From positions 3,658,001 through 3,722,000 of the forward strand of contig NC_085891.1 in the NCBI RefSeq assembly GCF_035222375.1: a stretch of 64,000 nt of DNA. The letters run 5' to 3'. The number at the start of each line of letters is the position of its first letter. The stretch's first letter is position 1. The stretch comes from Podospora pseudocomata (taxonomy: Eukaryota > Ascomycota > Sordariomycetes > Sordariales > Podosporaceae). This document shows, piece by piece, positions 46,402-55,759 of the stretch. Made by a program: the position numbers and the translations under genes. The notes under the pieces are model-generated. The model did not search any database, was not told where the DNA came from, and saw nothing but the letters and a program-made list of their open reading frames with translations.

Positions 46402-48164
46402 ATGGCAGCAGAGGTAGACTCGGCTCTGCCCGCAGAAGACGCAATCCATACCGAGAAGGCCCTTGGTACACTTCCTCATGAGGAGAACGCCCGGTTAGAC
46501 AAGATCCTCAACCGGAAGTTTGACCTTCACATTCTCCCTTGGTTATTTGGTATCTGGTCAGTGGACTCATATTCACATTCTCACATTCTCACATTCTCAC
46601 AACCCCAGGCTCTTCTCCTTCATCGACCGCTCCAACATAGGCAACGCTCGCCTCGCCGGCCTCCCCGAAGATCTCGGCATCGCCGGCGTCGGCACCCAGT
46701 TCAACCTCGCCCTCCTGGTCTTTTACATCCCCTACATTCTCGTCGACGTCCCCTCCAACCTCCTCCTCAAAAAGTTCCGCGCGGGCGTCTATCTCCCTTC
46801 CCTCATCACAGCCTGGGGCGTGGTGTGCTTGTCCATAGGGTTTGTCAAGTCCTATGCCGGGCTGATCGTCTGCCGGCTGTTGCTGGGGTTGTTTGAGGGT
46901 GGGATTTTGGGAGGGGTGATCATTTACCTGGCCATGTTTTACAAGAGGCATGAGATGCTGTATCGGAGTGGGCTGTTTTACTGTGCGGCGCCGTTGAGTG
47001 GTGCTTTTGGGGGGTTGCTGGCGGGGGCGTTGGGGAATATTGAGGTGGGGGGGTATAAGAGGTGGCCGTGGATCTTCTTTGGTGGGTTGAAAATGTCTGA
47101 TGATTTTGTGTACCTAGGTGGGAATGATACTGACGATGTGAACAGTCGAGGGGGCGGCGACGGTGGTGTTTGGGATCGTTTGCTTCTTCTTCATGCCTGA
47201 TACGCCGGCCGCGTCACGGTTTTTGACAGAAGAAGAACGGGACTGGGCACTGAAGAGGATGAAGATCGATGCGAGCGGCTCCACGGTTCTGGAGACAGTC
47301 GACGAGGAGAAGTTTGACTGGTTTTGGGTGTGGATGGCCATCAAGTCACCGCAGATGTGGTTCTGTGCTGGTGTTTGGTTCTTTTTGCTGGTGCCTCTCT
47401 ACGTATGTCATCAAGTGACAGGTTGCCTAAACGTTTACTGACAAGAACAGAGTTTCTCGTTGTTCTTGCCGTCAATCGTCGCCGGCATGGGCTACACGTC
47501 AACCACAGCGCAGCTCTTTACCGTGCCACCCAACATGGCCGGCTTCGTCGTGGTCATTCTCACTGCTCACTTCTCTGACAAGGTCAAAAATCGAGGCGGC
47601 TTCATTGCTGCCGGCACTGTGGTTGGGATAGCAGGATATGTGATGCTCCTTGTATCTGAACAGAATGTAGTCAAGTATGCCGGCACATTTCTGATTGCTA
47701 TGGGAGTGTTTCAAGCTTCACCTATGCTGATGGTAGGTGTTGGCATTTGGCCAGATCTTCGGATGATGCTAACTTGGTTTCCAGGGGTGGGTTGCCAACA
47801 ACCTGGCTCCTCACTACGTCAGGGCAGTGGGAGTGGGCATTGTGATATCCATCGCCAATTGCTCGGCATTCATTGGAACGTTTATCTACTTGCAACGAGA
47901 TGCGTATGTCACCCGCGGTAGCACTTTCTACTGCAATGGTCCAAAAGCTGACATTTTACCTCTCTGAACAGGCCAAAATACGCCCTGGGCCATTCCATCA
48001 GTCTTGGTGCCTTGGTCATCACACTCTTCCTGACGGGCCTTCAGGTGGTATATCTCGGGTGGGAGAACAGAAAGCGTGATAGCGGAGAAAGAGACATTCG
48101 ATTGGTGGAAGGCAGTGTGCATCGGCTCGGGCATCGTCATCCTGCTTTTCGCTACACACTGTAA
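46402..48164 (+). CDS. MFS carrier, allantoate permease/ACS family
   Basis: Six exons (46402-46556, 46609-47081, 47146-47402, 47451-47732, 47785-47903, 47972-48164) encode 492 aa. The start of TM1 reads LLHILPWLFG-type and continues across the first splice to SFIDRSNIGNARLAGL, the typical anion:cation symporter signature. RLLLGLFEGGILGGVIIYL is the TM4 region, and KRWPWIFFVEGAATVVFG spans the second splice. The tail LGHRHPAFRYTL is usual for this family (Dal5, Tna1, Seo1 relatives). These carriers import organic anions such as allantoate, nicotinate or panthothenate with protons. The substrate here is unknown. Intron 1 is a short CACATTCT repeat. Confidence 0.9.
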
Positions 48165-48583
48165 AAAGGAATCAACTGTAGAGAGCTCCAGGCACTATAC
48201 TTACCTAAACAGCACCAAGTGTTGACTATGCATGAATTGTGTTAACCAAAGGCACTTGCTCCCTGTGCATCATCAACTTTGTGACCGCTGCACTTGATCC
48301 CCAGATCCCCACAGGTTGGCGCCAGTAGGTCTCGAACCTACTCTGGGTTCAAATACGGCCTCACAAAGTCTATTGCGCACCCCCCCTTTACTCCCTGTGC
48401 ATCCTATCATCGGGGCTGGGGCTATAGATGTGAAGTTCAGTCAACGGCAACATGGGAAAGGCTGCTCCTGGAACAACCTGGAGTAACCAAAGGCCACCAA
48501 CACTGCGTTCAACCATGCCTTCAACGAACTGAAGTTATCGCACACCCTGTTGTTCACCAAACTGAGCACTCAGTTGGCCAACC

Positions 48584-48643
48584 CCCAGTTGAGCACCCAG
48601 TTGAGCACCCAGTTGAGCACCCAGTTGAGCACCCAGTTGAGTG
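48584..48643 (+). repeat. 12-bp tandem repeat, 5 copies
   Basis: Five copies of CCCAGTTGAGCA, the last with two changes. It follows a related inverted fragment (CACTCAGTTGG) and lies in non-coding DNA. Confidence 0.9.
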
Positions 48644-48667
48644 CCTAGCTACCTAGGCAGCACAATG

Positions 48668-48782
48668 GCCTACACTTGTTCACAAGATCAAGGTAGCCTT
48701 TTGTATTGGGCTCTGGGGAAATAATGCGCAGATATTTCTTCAAATTCACTCTCTCGTATGCCGATCCCAGATGTCACCATCC
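48668..48782 (+). repeat. Dispersed repeat copy 1
   Basis: Begins CCTACACTTGTTCACAAGAT and runs about 115 bp. It aligns by eye, with scattered differences, to 59698-59812 (same strand). The shared start, the ...TCGTATGCCGAT block and its partner ...TTGTATGTCGAT keep their spacing. Confidence 0.5.
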
Positions 48783-49290
48783 GCGCCCAAGAGGATAGTG
48801 CCGTCGCACTCGGCAGCTTCCCAATGCGGAAGCTCGCTCTCATCCAGGCGGCCAGTTCCGAAATCCGGGGTGCATAATCCACTGCCGCCGATGAATACTA
48901 CCGTTACCCAGTTTTTATTTCTTCACAATGCCCACGTCGTTTCATTCTTATTGCAAGTGTCCACTGGTCTTTCGGCGCGAATGAGCACCGAAAGCAACAG
49001 CAAGCGGCATAGGAACGTTCGGGGGCGAGGGCTCCGAAAGTCAGTGGGCATTGACATAAATCCCACGAATGATCAGGTCGTGTTTACAAGAGGCTTGTTT
49101 AATATCGCCGGTAAATATACCCGTAGAGCAACCATCCCGGCTCGGCAGTCCGCCGCGTGATTTCTGGTGAACAGTATAAATCTCTCCGTTCACCTCTCCG
49201 TCAGGTCCATATACCTCTTTTCTCGGTATCAACATCCAACTCCCAATCCCTGTGCTGACCGTCATCGTCTCCGGGATCACACTGCCTAAC

Positions 49291-49830
49291 ATGCGTGTCC
49301 TTCTCCAGCTCTTTACCCTCCTCTGGGTCTACACATCCTTCGCCACCGCAGCCATCAGCTGGAGCCTCCAGAAGGCGAGCAACCCGACCTCTGACCAGAA
49401 CGACGCCTACGCCCGTATCGAGAATGCCATGCGTCTCGCCGTTGCCAGGTACAACAGGCTCGCTCCACGGGCAAACAAAGTCGTGACAGTCCAATACGTC
49501 CCCTCTGTCCAAACGGCCGACGGCAACTTCAACGGCAACATCCGCTTCGGCTCAAACAGGTCCTATATGAATGAACGAGTTGCGCTACACGAGATCTCTC
49601 ACACGCTAGGTGTGGGTACCACCAACGGGTTCAACCAGCGCTGCTCTCAAAACAACTGGCCGACAGCCACCCCCCTTCTGAAGAGCTGGGATGGGCAAAA
49701 CGCAAAGATTAACTGCGGAGGCTCACACGTGTGGCCTTATGGTCTTAACTATGATTCAGAAATGAGTGAAACGAACGCGAACAGACACTGTCAGCTCGTG
49801 AACGCGATGATCATTGATGGCATGTTTTGA
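49291..49830 (+). CDS. Secreted metallopeptidase-like protein
   Basis: A single exon of 179 aa begins with a leader (MRVLLQLFTLLWVYTSFATA). The ORF is open further upstream, but this Met starts the signal peptide. ALHEISHTLGVGTT (His100, Glu101, His104, Gly107) is a zinc-metallopeptidase HExxHxxG motif of the metzincin style; the third ligand position holds Thr110 or a later residue instead of His. CGGSHVWPYGLNYDSE and the Cys residues near 130-145 complete a conserved pattern. It may be a small secreted peptidase or a catalytically altered relative. A pair of telomere-like GGGTTAGGG motifs follows directly after the stop. Confidence 0.8.
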   Translation: MRVLLQLFTLLWVYTSFATAAISWSLQKASNPTSDQNDAYARIENAMRLAVARYNRLAPRANKVVTVQYVPSVQTADGNFNGNIRFGSNRSYMNERVALHEISHTLGVGTTNGFNQRCSQNNWPTATPLLKSWDGQNAKINCGGSHVWPYGLNYDSEMSETNANRHCQLVNAMIIDGMF

Positions 49831-49938
49831 TGGGTTAGGGTTGTGAATTGGGTTAGGGTTAAGGTTACTTAGTTTTGCACACACCATCCTCACAGGGGCT
49901 TTCCCCTGTCACCGGCTCAAAGAAAGAAAGAAGAGCAA

Positions 49939-51187
49939 TTACTCATCCCATCTGCTCTCCAGTCCATTGACCCCCCTCGGCCTTTCTGCCAGCGTCGTGA
50001 TCCTGAACCCATGCCTCAACCCTTCCTGGGGCACGTGGACATTGTAATCGCTGATAGCAGTGTGACTTGTCACCCTATTATCCCAGAGTGCGACCGTCCC
50101 CTCCTCCCACTTGACCCTCACTTGAAAGTCCTGGCCAAACGTGATGTGGTGGAAAAGAAGCTTCAACAGCGCCTCGCTCTCCTCATCCTTCAGCCCCACA
50201 ATCCTCTTGGTAAAACCCGGGTTGACAAAAAGTGCCTTTTGGCCTGTGGCAGGGTGAACCCGAACGATCGGGTGCTCGGTTTTCACTGGTTCGCGGCGCA
50301 CAAACAGGCCGTCACGGCGGGCGCCTTCTGCTTGGGGAAAGCCGGAGTGCTCAGCGCGGAGGTTTTCAAGAAGCGCCTGGATGGGAGGGGAAAGACGGGC
50401 ATAGGCGGCAGTTTGGGATTCCCATGCCGTGTCGCCTCCTGTAGGGGGCACCGAGAGCAAAGTCAGGATGGTGATCCCGGGGGGTTGGCGCTCGTAGGAA
50501 ACGTCCGAGTGATAGCCGGTCGTGGTGAGACGGTTGCCTCGGCGGCGGTTCCTGTATTCGTTGTCGCTACCCAAATATATGTTATGCAATTCTTGCGATT
50601 CTTTGACGTGGGCACCGACGGGCTGAGAGGGAAGGGGTTAGAATCATCTAGATAGGGCAGGGAAGGGTAAAGGGGGGGGAGAGGGGGAGGCGCACATGAA
50701 TGTGAAGAGGCCCAAAATACCGGCCAAACTCTTTTTGCTTCCCGATGCCAATGTCTTTGAAGTCCTGATCGCGGAAAATGACGACGCCTCTCTCGGCGAT
50801 GAGGAGAGCCAACTCGTCCTTTTGGATGTCGTTGAGCTGACTCAGCTGAAGACCCCGGATTTCGGTTCCAATACCAGGCGTCAAATTGATCACTTTGAGA
50901 GCGGGGGCATTCTCTTTGGACAAAAGATTGGGCTTTTCCTTGTTGGCGACGAGACCTCTGTCGTTGAACTCGAAGGGTTTGAGAGGGGGAAAAGTGGTCT
51001 CGGTGTCATAGACAGGGAGGTATGCCGAGTATTTGTACTAGGGAAGGCTGTTAGTTTCATGGACGCCATGGAGGTAAGGCATGACAGCAAGTACCTCCTC
51101 ATGAATCTCCTCCTGGTAGGCCAGGGTCAACTTGAGAGGGGCACTCTCGGTGGCGGCGGTGGTTTGAGTCTGCGTGATGGTCGCCAT
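49939..51187 (-). CDS. TauD/TfdA-family 2-oxoglutarate dioxygenase
   Basis: Three exons (51187-51095, 51037-50696, 50622-49939) encode 372 aa. Each join keeps the frame and restores conserved sequence. GVVIFRDQDF is the N-terminal family strand. The iron site is GYHSDVSY (His183, Asp185) and TSHTAISDY (His332); Arg352 in HGFRITT binds the 2-oxoglutarate carboxylate. Family members hydroxylate taurine, sulfonates, alkyl sulfates or related small acids. In fungi they serve sulfur or carbon scavenging or secondary metabolism. The protein has no leader. It neighbours a Dabb protein and an aldo-keto reductase, so a shared pathway is possible. Confidence 0.92.
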
Positions 51188-51936
51188 ATTGTGAATGTTG
51201 AGTTGGCTGAATCTGAACGTCTCCGTTCGTGGTTTATCAACACCCTTTTTATATCTCCTCGATTGCTTCTGGCCTGATCCTATTTGCACACCTACGCGGC
51301 AATCGTGTATGCCGGTAAGTGTCAGCACGTCAACGACACGCATATGACGAACCAACCTCTCGATCTTGACGGTACGTCGTGGACAAAATATCTTTCATTA
51401 TATAAAAAACCAAATGACGCGTCGAAAGATAGTCAATACGCCTTAAAAAATAGTCAATAGGCCTAAAAGGATAGTCAATAGGCATGAAAAGATAGTTTGA
51501 TATGCGTTGAAATATAGTTCATAGGCCTACGAAATGGTTATGAGGCCTATCGACTTTCTTGAACGCATAGTTTAGAATATAATGTGCGTTGACTTACCTT
51601 TGCATGGCCAATTATTTTGTCCACAACGTGTGGCTGTCTGCTGTGTATCATGGGTGCGGGGTGTTGGAGTCGTGATTTGCACAGAAATGGCGATGGCTAC
51701 GCCATCAGGCATTGACCACTGAAACGACATCAACAGAAGCAGTGGCCTTATTTCCGGGACAGTGAAGTCGAAGCTCTGCCGGGTTCGGGACCGAGCCGGC
51801 TCCGTGCGCCGCAGCTCGGCGTGGCTGTGCGTTGATGCCATTCAAGAAACGGCGATGCAATATGATGGGAAACTGTGAAGCCTCTGGAGATAGGTACCCG
51901 ACGTTACTTTATAACTCAGCTAGCTGGCCAAACCCA
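51188..51936. other. Intergenic with 21-bp repeat array A
   Basis: TauD-type gene promoter side, then an AT-rich zone with the repeat array at about 51424-51570. No gene seen. Confidence 0.5.
51424..51570 (-). repeat. 21-bp degenerate repeat array A
   Basis: About six degenerate copies of AAAGATAGTCAATAGGCCT. This is the reverse complement of the AGGCCTATTGACTATCTTT unit seen at 54.4-57.9 kb, so array A is in the opposite orientation. Confidence 0.75.
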
Positions 51937-52516
51937 CTAAAACACACCGCTGACATAGTCGAGCACGGTAATCTTTTCGACCAGAGGTTCAATCTCCTTC
52001 TTGAAAGCCAGATGGGCGGGGTCCTGTTCCACGTAGTAATTTCTATCATCCGTGTTTTCGAATTGCACAACGAAAGCATGTGTCATGCCATTCTTGTCCG
52101 AGAGGTCAGCCCATGAGACATGGCGAGGAGGCAAGAGTGGGACGTACCTGGAGGTTTTCTGGGGAGTTATCTCGACCTCCTGTAATACTCTTGATATACG
52201 CGTGTTGCGAATTGGGCCGAAGGCAGTTTTCCTTAAGAGACAAGATCTTGGCACATGCCTGATATCATGTGAGAAGGGTGTTTATTGGCCGGTAAACGAC
52301 GGGACTCACCACATCTACAGCTCCATCATCAAGATCGGGCTTAAACTTGAACAGGACAATGTGTGTCACCGTTGTGGTCGAGCCTGGGGGTGCGAGGTTG
52401 TAGTTCATGGTGGATGCGAAGCCGATGGGGTCGAAGAACAGAAACACGGAGAGAATGCAGAAGAGGGCGATGGTGATCCTCAACGCGTGAGGCCTGGCCC
52501 CGGAGATATTGACCAT
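51937..52516 (-). CDS. Membrane-anchored Dabb-domain protein
   Basis: Three exons (52516-52310, 52258-52148, 52092-51937) encode 157 aa. An N-terminal hydrophobic helix (ALRITIALFCILSVFLFF, about 11-30) is followed by a stress-responsive A/B-barrel (Dabb) domain: THIVLFKFKPD, GGRDNSPENLQ joined to NGMTHAFVVQFENTDDRNYY, then DPAHLAFKKEIEP and a VLDYVSGVF end. Dabb domains form dimeric ferredoxin-like barrels; some act as polyketide cyclases (for example olivetolic acid cyclase), others have no known catalysis. The membrane helix is unusual for the family. It lies between a TauD-type dioxygenase and an aldo-keto reductase. Confidence 0.85.
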
Positions 52517-53296
52517 GTTGAACGGGTACAGAGTGGTTTGCGCAACGCTGCGGGCTTCCGGTGTGTCCTTCCCCAGAAGGTCATCGCGATTGAATCAGCA
52601 TGTCTCAGTGGCCTGGCTGGGCTGAGCTGAGAAAGCAGCACGTGACACAAGAGCCCCGATAATACCCCTGAGCAGCGCCGCAGCCCAGACTACTTCCGTG
52701 TTAGCCCGTCCAATAATCTATTGAAAGGTGTGTTGATTCTCGTGTTGTCCGACTCGTGAACCAACAGTCGTAATATCGTCAGATGGAGACGCGAAGGCAC
52801 GTGAGGTTCTTGTGTCGGAGACTACGGTGGCGTTCATTTTGCCTTGCAGCGACCGAGAGCCCCGCAATTTGCTTGGACGGCGTGGAGGGGCAGAGAGACG
52901 CCAGCAAGAGCACTCGGCGCTGGCTTGGTACAGTCCAGACCAGTGACCTGGATGAAGTCGATGATTGTCATTATTTTCTATCGACATTCTCATCCAAATT
53001 TCACCCTGTTTAGGTAGGTATGCACTAAACCACGGCGACGCATTCTCGGGACTCAAAAAGTAACGCCAAGCCCCGAAAACGTCACCACGGTTGGCGGCTT
53101 CGATGGTGACGTGCACAAATGACCCGCAACATGCTCTGCAAGGTGGGGTGGCCCTTCGCCGATGCCTTCGCCGATGCCTTCGCCGATGCCCACTCCGATC
53201 GATTGCTTGTTATCAGATCATCTGATAAAAAATCGCTCACGTTACATGTCAAACCAGAGACTGCTCAATTCACAACACCATCCGACTACTCTCATA
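52517..53296. promoter_or_regulatory. Divergent promoter: Dabb / aldo-keto reductase
   Basis: 780 bp between two start codons. It holds a GGTAGGTA element near 53010 and a 12-bp repeat (53153-53191). A 130-codon frame on the minus strand has no motif. Confidence 0.4.
53153..53191 (+). repeat. 12-bp tandem repeat, 3 copies
   Basis: About three copies of GCCTTCGCCGAT upstream of the aldo-keto reductase gene. Confidence 0.75.
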
Positions 53297-54271
53297 ATGA
53301 CGCTCACCATCGACACCAAGCTCAAGCTCAACAGTGGCTACGAGATCCCTCAACTGGGCTTCGGTGTCTACCAGACGTACGCTTCAAAACATGCTATTCT
53401 ATCCGTGTTGAGTGTGACATGCTGACGCTCACTATAGCCCCCCTTCAGATACAGCAAGATGCGTGTCCGAAGCTGTAAAGGCTGGCTATGCCCATGTGCG
53501 AGTCCCCCCTGTGGCATATGCGCAGTTACTGACCACCCCCAGATCGACTCTGCGGCATTGTACCGCAATGAAGGAGCTTGCGGCCAGGCCATTCGTTCCT
53601 TTTCCCGCGAGAAGATCTTCTTCACCACCAAGATCATGCCTTACACACTGGGCTATGAGAGTGTTCAGTCCCAGATCGACCGCATGCTCAACGAGACGGG
53701 GCTCGGGTATCTCGATCTCGTGCTCATCCACGCCCCCTACGGCGGCTCGGCCAAACGCAAAGAATCGTGGAAGGCCCTGGTGGAGGCTGTTGAGGCCGGC
53801 AAGGTCAGAAGCATCGGTGTAAGCAACTACGGCGTTGCCCATCTCGACGAGCTGGAAAGGCACATCGCCGAGTTGGAGGAGGAGCGCGGCGGCAAGGGCA
53901 AGGGCGGCGTCATCAGCGTCGGCCAGTGGGAGATTCACCCCTGGTGCCCCAGAGACGACATTGTCGAGTGGTGCAAGAAAAGAAACATTGCTGTCGAGGC
54001 CTACTGCCCCTTGGTCCAGGGCAACCGATGGGGTGAGCCCATTGTCAAGAAGCTTGCCGAGAAGCATGGAAAGAGCGAAGCTCAGATCCTGATTCGTTGG
54101 AGCTTGCAGAAAGGCCTGGTCCCACTGCCCAAGAGCGTGAAGTCTGAAAGAATTGTCGCCAACGCTCAGGTCTACGACTTTGAGCTTACTGAGGAGGATA
54201 TGAAGTCGTTAGACACTGGTGTGTACGAGCATGTGTCTTGGGATCCTACCACCGCTCCACTTAAGGATTAA
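53297..54271 (+). CDS. Aldo-keto reductase
   Basis: Three exons (53297-53376, 53438-53495, 53543-54271) encode 288 aa. The catalytic tetrad is complete and assembled across the splice: AHIDSAALYRNE gives Asp48 and Tyr53, FFTTKIMP gives Lys76 and VLIHAPYG gives His109. Near the C-terminus LVPLPKSVKSERIVAN is the NADP-binding site. The family reduces aldehydes and ketones with NADPH. Size is normal or slightly short. Proximity to the Dabb and TauD-type genes is the only hint of pathway; the substrate is unknown. Confidence 0.92.
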
Positions 54272-54399
54272 TTTCATCACGAGCGATAGTACCACCTTAC
54301 CACGTCCATTGTGGACCAAATGATGGAGACTGTCGCTAGCAGTAGGGCCCTTGGAGATAGCTAGCATACCTCCAGAGGTAGTGAGTAGGGCTTGACTAC

Positions 54400-54470
54400 C
54401 TACCTTATATCTTAATAGGCCTTTAAAGATAGTCCATATGTTTTCGGAGATGGTGGGAAAGCCTTGAAAT
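54400..54470 (+). repeat. 21-bp repeat array B (short)
   Basis: Two or three worn copies of the AGGCC...GATAGTC unit (TAATAGGCCTTTAAAGATAG). Confidence 0.5.
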
Positions 54471-54689
54471 GATTATATGAGGTGTTTTTATTATGCTTTA
54501 CGCACTTTCTTCTACGTTGTGGTCTCTATCATTCTATTCACTACGTCTTATCTCACTACATCATGCCTTCTCCGTCCACCTCCCCTCTCCCTTCCACTCT
54601 TTCCCGTCCCCTCCACCCTCTCCTCACCCCCACCCCCAGTTCAACGCCCTGCTCAACGCCCTGCTCAACTTCTAGTTGAAAATTGTATC

Positions 54690-54773
54690 ATTTTAAAAGG
54701 CCTACAATTTAAACTCAACACTTTTTTCATTATCTTTTAAGGCCTATCGAGTATTCTTTAAGGCCTATCGAGT
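54690..54773 (+). repeat. 21-bp repeat array C
   Basis: About four copies of TTTAAGGCCTAT(C/T)GAGTATTC-type units. The array runs directly into the LTR and continues beyond it as array D. Confidence 0.75.
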
Positions 54774-55242
54774 TGTTACAACCTGCACCAGGAATGGATA
54801 CAGACTGCAAGGCAGTACGCCAGAGGTGAATATGACAGGATGATCGAAGGTTGTGACAAGCGTCTCAGACACGGGTTCACTGTCAACAACAGGTTGTTCT
54901 AACAAAGAGCTACTGAGAGTATATTGTAGACAAATGAACTTGAATTGCTTGCATGAGGAACTGTCTATCTACACCAGCCAGTTCCTCCGTATATATAGAC
55001 CAGTGGACCGTGGACTGTTGACTTACAGACGGTCCCCGGTCCGCTCTTAATGGGCCGATACGGGACCGTGGACCCCGCTGCGGTCTCCGGTCCCCATCTC
55101 ATTGGTCCGTTTGCCCACCTGGACCGTGAGTCCCGCTCGATCGCGCGGTCCAGTCCTGATTGGTCCCTCGTGGCCCCACTGTCTTCCAGAACCGTGACAC
55201 CCAGTGGTTCCTGTACAGAGGTATTACGCTTGGGGCGTAACA
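54774..55242. mobile_element. Solo LTR of an LTR retrotransposon
   Basis: A 469-bp unit starts TGTTACA and ends GTAACA, a 6-bp terminal inverted repeat of the TG...CA class. It is flanked by identical 5-bp duplications, CGAGT at 54769-54773 and 55243-55247, as integrase makes. The element sits in the 21-bp repeat array, which resumes after it. A TATATATA box (near 54990) and repeated GGTCC/GGACC motifs lie inside. No internal coding region is present, so it is a solo LTR. The family (Ty1 or Ty3 type) is not determined. The perfect duplication suggests a fairly recent insertion, but with one LTR this cannot be dated. Confidence 0.85.
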
Positions 55243-55497
55243 CGAGTATTCTTTAAGGCCTTTTAATTATTTTCAAGGCCTATTTACTATCTTTTTAGGC
55301 CTACTGAATTTCTTTCAAAGCGTATTAACTATCTTTGAAGGCCTATTAACTATCTTTGGAGGCCTATTCACGATCTTTTAAGGCCTATTATTTATTTTTA
55401 AGGCCTATTAACTATATTTTAAGCTAAATGACTATCTTTCAAGGCCTGCTGACTATCCTTCAAGACCTGTTGACTATTTTTAAAGCCTATTATCTAG
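55243..55497 (+). repeat. 21-bp repeat array D, about 12 copies
   Basis: About 12 adjacent degenerate copies of AAGGCCTATTAACTATCTTTG. It is the longest array of the unit. Copies vary at about a third of the sites, but AGGCCTATT and ACTATCTTT are well kept. The array ends in CTAGGTAGGTACC. Confidence 0.85.
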
Positions 55498-55759
55498 GTA
55501 GGTACCAAGCATCACTGACGATGTAGCGCGGTCTAGAATTTCAGGAACTTTGAACCGGGACAAAAACCACCAGTACGGCGAGGAATCTGTTGACGTCGTG
55601 TCAGCCTCTTCTTCTGTGGCTCCTACGAGGGGGTTCGTGGCCATGCATGATTCTGGTGCACTACCTGTTTGGTTCAGGGATTCAGGGGCTCAGGGTACAG
55701 GGTTTAAATAGGGGTCATAACTGGAGTGCAAAGAAGAGTGTTAAGAGAGACAGAGAAGC

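Larger units (their letters stand above)
48165..49290. other. Intergenic with 12-bp minisatellite and dispersed repeat
   Basis: No gene recognised. It contains a 12-bp tandem repeat and a segment that resembles one at 59.7 kb (both listed separately), and a T-arm-like sequence at 48320-48345 that does not fold into a full tRNA. Confidence 0.45.
54272..55759. other. Repeat-rich intergenic region with LTR
   Basis: AT-rich, no gene. It contains arrays B, C and D of the 21-bp unit and one solo LTR. Confidence 0.6.

Noticed and set aside
48305-48395. tRNA-like T-arm sequence (GTAGGTTCGAGACCTAC on the minus strand)
   Set aside because: The T-stem is good but the acceptor, D arm and anticodon arm do not form a cloverleaf of normal length.
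54643-54676. Repeated CAACGCCCTGCT near 54650
   Set aside because: Only two or three copies, too short to call an array.
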